A stretch of DNA of 64,000 bases from Phytophthora colocasiae (taxonomy: Eukaryota > Oomycota > Peronosporomycetes > Peronosporales > Peronosporaceae): positions 124,001-188,000 of the forward strand of contig JAGKQI010000026.1 of NCBI GenBank assembly GCA_018806915.1, given 5' to 3'. Below the pieces are notes generated by a model. That model saw nothing but the letters and a program-made list of their open reading frames with translations. It searched no databases and was not told the origin of the DNA. Shown piece after piece: positions 20,587-28,687 of the stretch (position 1 is its first letter; the number at the start of each line of letters is the position of its first letter). The position numbers were made by a program, and so were the translations under genes.

Positions 20587-21496
20587 TGTGAGAAGCTGAC
20601 GGACTAGCAGCCGAGCTCAGGCTCTGGTCCGTGGCTGGCACAGCCAGCGAGTCTCCCTCGGAGACTGAAGGAGCGTCCTGCGAAGCAGGGATAGTGGCCT
20701 GAGAGGCGGGAGCCACTGCCGTCGTGTGACGAGGAAAGCGGCCGGGCCGCACGCGTATCTTCGCGTACTGGAAGAGTAGACCTCGAGCGAGGCGGACGTC
20801 CACCTCGGCGCAGCTCTCCATGAGCCGATCGAACGACGCAAGCTTCCGTGAAGCCTCGGCCCAAGTGGCCACATGGACCATGTAGTCCCGGGTAGTCTCT
20901 TCGGTTTGGAGAAGGAGTGGATACGTCCTCATCTGAGGCACCGACTCCCGTCGTCGTTGCTTATCTAAGCGTTGCCTATACTCAGCGAGTGTGCACACCT
21001 GCGGGGTCAGGAAACGCTCATGGAGCCCCTGTCGCTGCTGAGTCTCAGCCACCGTACGAGGAGGATCGCCTATGGCGTAACCATGCAGGTTTGGCTGCGC
21101 CATCAACTGCTTCACCTGCTCGGCGGGGTCACGAGGCTCGAAGCCGTAGTCGCGCCGCGACGAAGTCCCCACGATGTCCCGTTGGACCGGTCGACGTGAC
21201 TCTGGAGCACCGCTCATGGAGGCCTCCTGTGCCTCATCCAGAGGGTTGGTGATCGCGTCTTCGACGTCCTTGAGTGACTCTGGCTCATCGCGAGCAGGAA
21301 GTGGTGGTGCGTTGCGCAACGCGTTGCGCACGAGGCTCGAAGGTCCCTCCGGGAATGGATTGGGCTGACGCAGCTGCCGAGGAATTGAGTACCGACGCGG
21401 ATCACGTGGAGAGCGCAGCTCAGATCGAGTCGTCCGAGGGCTCGCAGGAGCAGGAGACGCATGGGCATCGCCCTGTTCGGACTCCTCGTAGTCCAC
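19967..21496 (-). CDS. Antisense coiled-coil protein of element C
   Basis: A 509-codon frame on the strand opposite to pol, reading inward from the 3' LTR and overlapping the last 620 bases of pol. No family recognised. Residues about 1-150 are Pro/Arg/Ser-rich; about 160-255 form a compact block (YMVHVATWAEASRKLASFDR, VDVRLARGLLFQYAKIRVRPG); about 260-380 are low complexity, Ser/Pro/Gly; about 385-490 show heptad-like Leu spacing (IGTLQSQTQSLQGNLES, IEEIESRMAWLEGP, LQLAELRGQVTLLLQM). The same frame is open further upstream to 21979 except for one TGA at 21569-21571, so the original protein may have been about 670 residues, starting near or inside the LTR. Position parallels the antisense genes of A and B, but I see no sequence similarity to them. 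Confidence 0.6.
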   Translation of the reverse strand: MDYEESEQGDAHASPAPASPRTTRSELRSPRDPRRYSIPRQLRQPNPFPEGPSSLVRNALRNAPPLPARDEPESLKDVEDAITNPLDEAQEASMSGAPESRRPVQRDIVGTSSRRDYGFEPRDPAEQVKQLMAQPNLHGYAIGDPPRTVAETQQRQGLHERFLTPQVCTLAEYRQRLDKQRRRESVPQMRTYPLLLQTEETTRDYMVHVATWAEASRKLASFDRLMESCAEVDVRLARGLLFQYAKIRVRPGRFPRHTTAVAPASQATIPASQDAPSVSEGDSLAVPATDQSLSSAASPSASHTSGEKRVSTEWSTSSPSGAPDLRDQKRPRRQGSPASGALQTPTSFGNEDTHATSPDTGFDCGGDAAPSGAPRGNGESPAHRATAEEADSLRDAVLDECYERYLSQRAWYQLDHSIGTLQSQTQSLQGNLESVWHSHARLAHDIEEIESRMAWLEGPQSLTARLHQQELQLAELRGQVTLLLQMTQPGHVSSAPAPPRSPPRGPDMA

Positions 21497-21905
21497 TTCG
21501 ACCTCGCCTTCCTCCGTAGGAGAGCGACGTGGGTCGCGCGTCGGCGACGCTGTCGTGTACTCGAAGGGTCAGCCACCGCTACCACTTGAAGACGGGCTGG
21601 CCTTGAACATCGCTCCGTAGCGAAGGCGAGACGCCGCGAAATACTCCGAGACGGAGAGCGTGAGAAGAGCCGAGGGCTCAGTCCGGGAAGCGCTGAGGCG
21701 CTGAGGCGTAGACGCCTGGACACGGGACACCTCAGGAGCGGTTGGCTCGCTGGGGAGAATTGGAGAATGTGCTCGTTGAGCCAGCGCGCACGCGCACTCT
21801 CGTTGAGAGATTTCTTTTATCGGAAAGTCGCCGGTGACAGGCCTTGACAAGGCAGTTATGTCTGCTGCTGTAGATACTCCGTATCTACGGTTTGGTGGGG
21901 GAGGG
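21497..21905 (-). other. Leader or N-terminal extension of antisense frame; purine tract
   Basis: In frame with the 21496 start, codons for SEYFAASRLRYGAMFKASP lie upstream of the TGA at 21569-21571, suggesting a broken N-terminus. The last 13 bases (21893-21905, TTGGTGGGGGAGGG type) are the polypurine tract for plus-strand priming, directly before the LTR. Confidence 0.5.
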
Positions 21906-22318
21906 TGTAACGGGGTTACACGGCGCTGCGCGCCTTGGCTACAGTAGGTGTGGTATACACCATCCAAGTCACAAGTCACAGATCTGTGTACGACACATAG
22001 TGTTTCTCACACATCACATATGTAGCCAGTTGCTGGCAGTTAGCTCAGAGCCACACATTGCATTTTAATTAGGATTTAGTATGTTAGATACTAAATCCGT
22101 TACATTTAGGATTAGGGCAATAAAATCAAAAAAAATCAGTTTGCATTTTACATAATTAGTGTCAGTTCCTTTATAATAGGGACACTGATTGTGAGAGTCC
22201 CGTAATTAGTGGACAACTTGGTTCTTGTATAGAACCGAAGGCTAGTGCCTTGCAAGCAGGACTCTATGAGTCAACTTAACTTCCTCTGTGCCGTGCACAC
22301 CTACGCAGCCCCGCTGCA
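21906..22318 (+). repeat. Family C 3' LTR
   Basis: 413 bases, TGTAAC...GCTGCA, same length as the 5' LTR. Followed by target duplication TCCTA 22319-22323. Confidence 0.95.
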
Positions 22319-23471
22319 TCCTAAGTGCGGATCCGGCGTTCCTAAGTGCGGATCCGGCAGTCCTAAGTGCGGATCCGGAAGTCCTAAGTGCGGATCCGGT
22401 AGTCCTAAGTGCGGATCCGGTAGTCCTAAGTGCGGATCCGGCGTTCCTAAGTGCGGATCCGGCAGTCCTAAGTGCGGATCCGGCGTTCCTAAGTGCGGAT
22501 CCGGCAGTCCTAAGTGCAGATCCTTCAGACCCAAGATCCTCGGATCCTGAAGCCGGATCCTCAAGATCCAAGATCCCAAGATCCGGGATCCAAGACTCAG
22601 GATTCGGGTTCCCCAAGATCCAAGATCCCAAGATCCAGATCCAAGATCCTCGGATCCTGAAGCCGGATCCTCAAGATCCAAGATCCCAAGATCCAGATCT
22701 AGGATCCTCGGATCCGGAGACCGGATCCTAGGATCCAGGCTCGGATCCTCACGATCCAAGACATCAACGAGGTGAAGCAGTTGCCGGAGAGCCAGCATGA
22801 TCTAAGATAGAGATTTGCGATGGGAAAGATAGGGTACAGGATGAGAAACTGGATAACCATAAATCAGAGAGTCGAATTTACCTTCTAGTGCGCAAGTGGT
22901 TTTCTTCAGGACCTAAGACAAGGGAAGAGGATAGTGTATTGGCCTCCCCTTAGTCTTCCTGCAAGTTCCTTCGCATACCTAGCTACAGCTAAGACCGGAT
23001 CCCCGATTTGGCCGGCTTACCTTACGCTAGTGAAGACCCCGGATCCAACGGTGTTGATTGCTTAACCGTAGGATCCCTCGACCTCTCAACACCCTCAAGA
23101 CCAACCGCTACAGGAGGCGGCAAGCAAGACAGTAAAGGAAAGGAAAGGGACCCCACACCCACCAAGGCAACCCCGGATCCAAGGATCCACAAGATCTTCG
23201 AGTCCAAGACCAAGATCCCCCCAACCAGGACCTGTGTGCAGGAATACCCACGCAAGTCCAACCTCCCAAGTCCCCGCCAAGGACGTTCAAGCCCTCACGC
23301 CTGTGTACACTCTCCCGTTCCTGAGAGAGCAGATCCCGCCCACTGACGGGTACACAAGGTGAGCCTCAGCAACCCCCACGGTTATCGAAGTACCCCCTCC
23401 GTTAGTCAGTGTCTGGGCGCCGTGTGTGAACGTTGGATCCCCGCTCATTCCAGCGGATCCACTACACCACA
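22319..23471 (+). repeat. Family A 5' LTR, second part
   Basis: Resumes at TCCTA in the same minisatellite and ends TCCACTACACCACA immediately before the gag ATG. Its unique portion (22760-23471) matches the 3' LTR (37880-38593) with about ten changes, six of them clustered within 16 bases near 22770. Confidence 0.92.
22320..22760. repeat. 21-bp GGATCC minisatellite in family A LTR
   Basis: About ten tandem 21-base units (CCTAAGTGCGGATCCGGCAGT and variants with GCGTT, GAAGT, GTAGT) at 22320-22530, then irregular AAGATCC/CGGATCC units to 22760. The long frames seen here on both strands are repeat artefacts. Confidence 0.92.
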
Positions 23472-23472
23472 A

Positions 23473-23491
23473 TGGTGCGCGTGCCCGGATC
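23473..23491 (+). other. Primer-binding site inside gag start (family A)
   Basis: TGGTGCGCGTGCCCGGATC, identical to the family B site, one base after the LTR. It predicts a host tRNA whose acceptor stem begins GCGCGTG. Confidence 0.75.
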
Positions 23492-24682
23492 TTTTGGGGA
23501 CGGCGGATATCACCGTGAGTCCGAAGAGACTGTACAAGTGAAGGAAGAACCGGGAGAAGAAGTGCCGACGGTCGTTGGATCGCCGTCAGCACCGCTGAAC
23601 GCTAGATCCACGGATCGACGGAGCCCTGGGAGGAGCTCTGTCGACAGGAAGGAGGCGAGTCTGGCAACAGACTCGGAAGAAAAACCTCCCCCTCCTCCCC
23701 AGGTCCCTTCGGGGACCCCCGCGGATCGGAACGCGAGTTCTGATCCGCCGGGTGGGGATTCAGCGGCGAAAGCTGTTGGATCTTCATCCACCACCACCAC
23801 CACCCCCGCGCAGATCCCAGGTGGTAAAGCGTCGAAGAAGAAGACGAAGACTGCGCGGAAGAAGCTGAGGGCACCAGGATCTGATGTCGACGAGAAGCCG
23901 GTGGTGAAATCGGAGTGGTCGTCGACCCAGCTGGAGGCTTCGTATCGCCGGATCGCGCTCGAGGACTTCCTCCGGGAAGACCCTGTGATGAGGATCCTAA
24001 AACCCCAGTTGGTTGGATCCCTCACCGGCCCGATCACGGCACCGGCTCAGTCTACGAACAGTTTGGACAGCGCTTTGGATCTCCTACGCCTGCTCGAGGA
24101 AGCTGGTTTTGCTGCGGGTGTTTTCGACGGGGATACCCTCTTCCGCTTGGATCACGACAGGATCCGTATCGCAGCGGCCTCGCTCTTCAGCCGACTGAAG
24201 CCCCTCGTCGGTGAGCGACGAGTGATCCGAGATCCGATGTCCAAGCTGGCGCAGTCCCCAGAGTACCAGACAGGATCCTCGCGATACGCTTCGGCGGAGT
24301 CCGAAGCAGGATCCGACAGCTCGTCGGAACCCCGACGTATGGCACTCGGCCCTACAGGTGCTGCGATGTTGGCAGCCCGTATGCCAACTGATGTCCCGGA
24401 TGCCAAGCCAGCGCGAACGCGGGACACCTCGCGTGATCAGCCCCGTGCCATGGATCCGCCGCATGCATCCACCAAGGGACTGCAAGCCTACTTCCAATCA
24501 GCAATGGACAAGTTCTTGAAGTAGCGGCAGATGATTACGGTCCCAAGAGCCACGACGCGCGCTTCGGATCCAGTATATCGGGACGTCGAGATGGAGTCAG
24601 TAGGATCACACCCCGAGAACTGGGAGTATGACCCTGACGACCTTGATGAATTGGCTCTCCGGCGTACGGCGACGACCACTGA

Positions 24683-25428
24683 GTGTTCCAACCGCATGCC
24701 AAACCAGTTCCGTGTCTTTGACAAATCGCTTCATTGCTGCCATCGTGAGAGAAATGCTGTTGCTATCGATGAAAGTTGCTGTGATTGGAGCTACAAGCCG
24801 GATTCAGTAATGAGATATGGTAGTTTACAATGATCCTACCGTTTGTGACGAGAAACCCCAAAGGAATTAAAACTGCTTTGCAAACTTGAAGACTGTGATC
24901 GTAACGCTTGAGCAAGCCCAACAATTCCATCACGAGATCTGGTGACGACACAGATTCTTTCACGAGATCTACATGCAGTAAAATTGTTAACTTAGAAACG
25001 TCTTTGCATTCAGACTCAAGCTCGTACCATTCATCACGAGACTGCCAAGCGCCCGACAAGCGGAAGCGATGACGTCGTGTTTGTTGTCATGGAACCGTAC
25101 GCACTTCATTAAAATCTCTTTAGCGTCGTCCACTGCCAAGAACTCCAATGCACCATCGACTAGCAGCAATTTCGTCAGTAAAAAAACTCCTTCTGGTTAC
25201 AGTTTCTTCCACCCTCACCATGCAACTTGGAGTAAATGTCAATGCAGTCCAGAACTGGAACGAGTAAGTGTTCATTGTGAACAAACTTATGCAGTGCAAA
25301 GATGGCAAGTTGCATCCCATTAGCACCGAAGAAATCCAAGCCTGGATTGTATCCGAAGGTCTCGCTGCCACACGCGAAGTAAAAGTTGCCCACATTCGCC
25401 AATGTTTTGAATCCGGATTGCACTGCAT
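24683..25428 (-). pseudogene. Captured host gene fragment, armadillo-like repeats
   Basis: AT-richer, GATC-poor DNA lying inside gag between residues that are adjacent in family B Gag (EYDPDD... and ...SSTIQRIRIS). On the minus strand it codes repeats of armadillo character in three successive frames: GFKTLANVGNFYF, GMQLAIFALHKFVHNEHLLVPVL (from 25450 down); LVDGALEFLAVDDAKE, DVIASACRALGSLVMNG (25169 down); MELLGLLKRYDHSLQV, CKAVLIPLGFLVTNG (25059 down). Frame changes occur at a T run near 25190 and near 25010, so it is decayed. The armadillo assignment is from the pattern (helix-rich, AC.ALGSL.MN) and is moderate. Orientation is opposite to gag. No clear target duplication or poly(A) was found. 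Confidence 0.55.
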
Positions 25429-26530
25429 CCGTTACGGCAGGATCCAGCACGATTCAACGGATCCGGATTTCTGCGATATCGGACCTGAAGGAGTTCACGG
25501 GCAAGGATCACGACGAGGAACGAGCAAGATCATGGATTAGTAAAGTCAAGTCAGCCTTCACGAGAGATCAAGCATCGGATGAAGAAAAGTGCCTTACCTT
25601 CGGAGATCTCCTCACAGGTCCAGCACGAAACTGGTACAGACAACTCAGTCGATCCACAAGGCTGAAGCGGAGTGATCTGCTGAAAGCCTTCCAGACGCAG
25701 TACTGCGGCCTCGGAGTCTCGGTGGCGTGGCAATACTACCACGCCCGCAAGAGATCTGATGAGTCGCCACTGGAATACCTGTACCGGTTGAACGTAGCAG
25801 GTCTTCGTGCGAGAGTGATGATCAAGGATGGAGATGCCAAAGCTCGCCGCGAGCACGTCGAACACTTCATCGAGACGCTCGGGGATGCGGATCTGGCAGA
25901 CCAACTTACATTACTCCGACTTGCGGACGCGGATCAACTCGAAGACGTACTGCGGGCCTGAGATCGCGCGAGATCCAGACAGAAGAAGCCGTCGTCAGGA
26001 TCCAGTAAGTTCCGGCCGAAGACCACGACGGCCCCGCAGCCAACCGGTCCAACGCGTGCGATCCGTTCCATGCAAGTTATAGAATCGGAGGGATCCGACT
26101 CCGAGGACTCCGGATCCGATGGTGAGCTTCGCAGAGCATACGTAGCAGCCTCGAGTGAACGACCGATTACCTCGACGACAGCCGGATCAACAGAGACCAA
26201 GACGGGAATTTCGGATCCTAAGAAGGATCCGGATCCAACCCAAGCCAGCTCGGATCCAACGCCACAAGATCGTCGACCACGTTTCTCCAACGAAGGACAG
26301 CGCTGCTCGCACTGCGGATCCAGGAAACATTCGGATCTTGGCTGCTGGAAGCGCCTCACCTGCCAGGAGTGCGGCAAGAAGGGTCATCCGTCGGACCGCT
26401 GCTTCTTCGTATGTCGCGGCTGCGGAGAACTTCACGATCACGGCAAGTGCCAGATGGAGGAGTTCTACAACCTCATCCGACAGTGGTTCGATCCAAGTAA
26501 ACACATGCTTCCAGAAGCTGCCGAGAAGAT

Positions 26531-26579
26531 GTTAAACTAGAACGCTCGCCGGGTTTGAATCCGGTACGAGACGAGCGTT
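26531..26579 (+). promoter_or_regulatory. -1 frameshift site and hairpin (family A)
   Basis: GTTAAAC at 26531-26537, gag stop TAG 26538-26540, hairpin 26541-26579: outer arms AACGCTCG/CGAGCGTT (8 bp), inner CCGG/CCGG with a G-T pair and loop TTTGAA. Relative to family B the inner stem is rebuilt (GGGTTTGAATCC against GGTTTGGAAACC) while the outer stem is extended, which supports a selected RNA structure. The -1 frame is open directly into the protease. Confidence 0.8.
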
Positions 26580-27889
26580 CAACGTCTTACATCTATGCAT
26601 TTGTGAACAAGAAGGCCATGGATCAAGTTAGCAACAAGCGAACGGATCTATTGGATAATACATGTGAACTTCAAGGGAAACGTACAGCTAGAGTTGCAAG
26701 CTTCCGCTCTACAGACGATGAATACCAGAGATCCGAGATCGCTATGTCCTTGGATCTCATGCCTGGAGAGTCACGCGGGTACTGGAAGTACCATGTCCCC
26801 AGCAAACACTTCAAGCAGGCCAAGGCAACGTGCAAGATCAACAATGCCAAGTCCACTGTGCTTCTTGACTCGGGATCCGAGGTGTCGATCATCGATGCCG
26901 CCTTTGCTCGTAAGATTGGATCCCAGATCGACACTAGTCAAACACAAGAATGCCTCGGAATTGGTGAGCAGCTGTACATTGCAGCAGGCAAAACAAGGAT
27001 CAAGGTTACCTTGGCTGGATACTTGGTATACTTCTGCGATGTCTGGGTCGGCGAGGATCTTCCACCCGACTGCGACGCGATCCTCGGTATGGACTTCATG
27101 GTACCAGCCGGGATCCGACTCGACTTGGGCGACGGATCCGTGTGCTTGCATGACGAGATCCGTGTGCGCCTCCATGGACGACGGCAGATCTTCAGCGGCC
27201 GGGCCCGCCCGCTACTCCTCCAAGAAGGCATACGGCTGGAACCCGGCGAGATCTTCGAGCATCCGGATCGGATCCATCTCAAGGAGTACGAGAAGCTGTG
27301 GCTACGCAGAGGCAAGCAATGGGTACCAACGTTAGCTCAAGGTCCAGGCAAGATCCGCTATCTACAACTTACCAATGTCGGTGAGAAAGCGGTCTCCCTC
27401 AACCACAATGAGGAGATCGGCATGTGGCTGGCCGGGGATCACGTTCCTCGCACCCCGGGCTTCATTTCCGTCGGATCCCGGCGCTACAACGAGTGGCAGA
27501 ACCTTGCCATGAGCGCCACGACGGAGATCCCGCCGCCACCGCGTCCGAAGGAGCCTTGGGAGCTTGAGCCGGCGGTGGATCGGCCGAAGTACGCAGAGCC
27601 GAGAGGGATCCTGAAGCGCCCGTCCGCACCGCTGTCGTGTCACGCTGCCCCGGCTCGCCACCTACGTCGGACCGGATCCTTGAAGGAACGGTCGACTGGC
27701 GAGACAGGATTCAGTCCGACGGATCCGATCCGACGACGTCTAAGCTCCAAGCGCACCGCCGTGTCCAGTTTGGACCAGAGGCCGCAAAGGATGCTGCGCC
27801 AGGCTTATCGGATCGAGGGGCGTCCTCACACGCCCGGATCCGAGATCCACAGGCTCAAGGATCCTCCGGATCCCCTTCAGCTTGTCTGA
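26541..27889 (+). CDS. pro: Protease region of Gag-Pol, family A
   Basis: -1 frame relative to gag, open from the slip site; the nominal start at 26555 is a TTG and not an initiation codon, since translation would enter by frameshifting. Aspartic protease motif LLDSGSEVSIID near 26860-26900 and AILGMDFMVPAG near 27080. Downstream a conserved 150-residue block (YEKLWLRRGKQWVPTLAQG, RTPGFISVGSRRYNEWQNLA) is shared with family B. The frame stops at TGA 27887-27889, well before RT, which resumes in the same frame at 28688. The stop interrupts what is one continuous frame in family B. Confidence 0.82.
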
Positions 27890-28687
27890 TTGAAGATCCG
27901 GCAACGTGTATTGTCTCTGGCCAGAGACTGGACGCCACCGTTGAGGATCGGCAGCATGTCTGCGACGGGCGACGACCATCACTCCGACAAATCAGTCGGA
28001 GATGACATTTTGGGGCGCCCTGGGGCGAATATGAATGCCCCGCTGCCGAGGTTGGTATGGACATGCAGCGCGAGGCGCGTCTAACGAGCCATCGCATGCC
28101 TCAAACGGGGCCCTAGAAGCCGAAGGGCCCATGTCGACGCGCCTCCTTGAAGATCCGGAGGGCTGCCCTGTATCTGCGCAGAGCCGGGACAATGATGTCG
28201 AAGGGTCGCCCCGTAATCATGAGACAGGTGACCATCACTCAGATGGCACAGTCGGATCAAAGCTTTCGGAGTGCCCTGAAGCTCACAGGAATGCCCCGGA
28301 GCTCGGAGAGCGCCCATTATACGCGCCTGCTCAAGACCTTTCCAATGAGGTACCCCACGCCCCCCACCGACGCCTACAAGCAAAGTCGGATCCCAACCTG
28401 ACACAGCTTGAAGATCGGTGTCGCGTATGCGATAGGGGTCAGGGACGGGGCAAGCCTGAACGGTCGTCTGATTCCGCACTTAGTGGGATCTGAGCTCCTC
28501 ATGTTCACCCAAATGCGAGCAAGCGGCGGAGACGGCCCGCAGGAAGGGCGCTGCCAACTGCAAGACACCCAGGGCGATCTACGCGTGTACCAAGGGTGCT
28601 ACGGATGCGCCTCCGCAAGACGAAGATGATGGTGCGCGCCAAGGCAAGATTGAAGGCTCAGGGGCGCCAGGAGATCCGGATCAAGGC
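27890..28687 (+). other. Broken protease-RT linker of family A
   Basis: About 800 bases equivalent to the acidic linker of family B pol but carrying stops in the pol frame. It contains two or three diverged units of roughly 250 bases sharing TTGAAGATCCGG, CTCTGGCCAGAG or CTGCGCAGAG, GACCATCACTC and GAATGCCCC (starting about 27890, 28145 and 28405). No independent gene is recognised. Confidence 0.6.

Larger units (their letters stand above)
14457..22318 (+). mobile_element. Family C chromodomain Gypsy element, complete
   Basis: Two 413-base LTRs (14457-14869 and 21906-22318) starting TGTAAC and ending GCTGCA, 10 substitutions between them; 5-bp target duplication TCCTA; primer site after the left LTR and purine tract before the right LTR; gag and pol in plus orientation with a canonical -1 slip site; and an antisense frame at the 3' end. 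GATC is at background level (about one per 230 bases by hand count), in contrast with the surrounding A and B DNA. At least three indels disable gag and pol. Confidence 0.95.
23472..26540 (+). pseudogene. gag: Gag of family A, two stops and a captured insert
   Basis: All pieces lie in one reading frame from ATG 23472 to TAG 26540. Order: acidic N-terminus (RESEETVQVKEEPGEE); Pro/Ser-rich part; Lys/Arg block (KKKTKTARKKLRA); conserved helical block (RIALEDFLREDP); capsid domain (IQRIRISAISDLKEFTGK, GPARNWYRQLSRS, YCGLGVSVAWQYYHARKR); three zinc knuckles (CSHCGSRKHSDLGC, CQECGKKGHPSDRC, CRGCGELHDHGKC). Breaks: TAG at 24522-24524 where family B reads MDRFLKERS; an insert of about 745 bases (24683-25428) of host origin; TGA at 25959-25961 before the Arg-rich stretch. 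Frame is kept on both sides of the insert. Non-functional as it stands unless stops are suppressed. Confidence 0.87.

Noticed and set aside
24987..25169. Functional host gene at the armadillo-like segment
   Set aside because: Frame changes within a short span, location inside gag, and no start, stop or promoter context.
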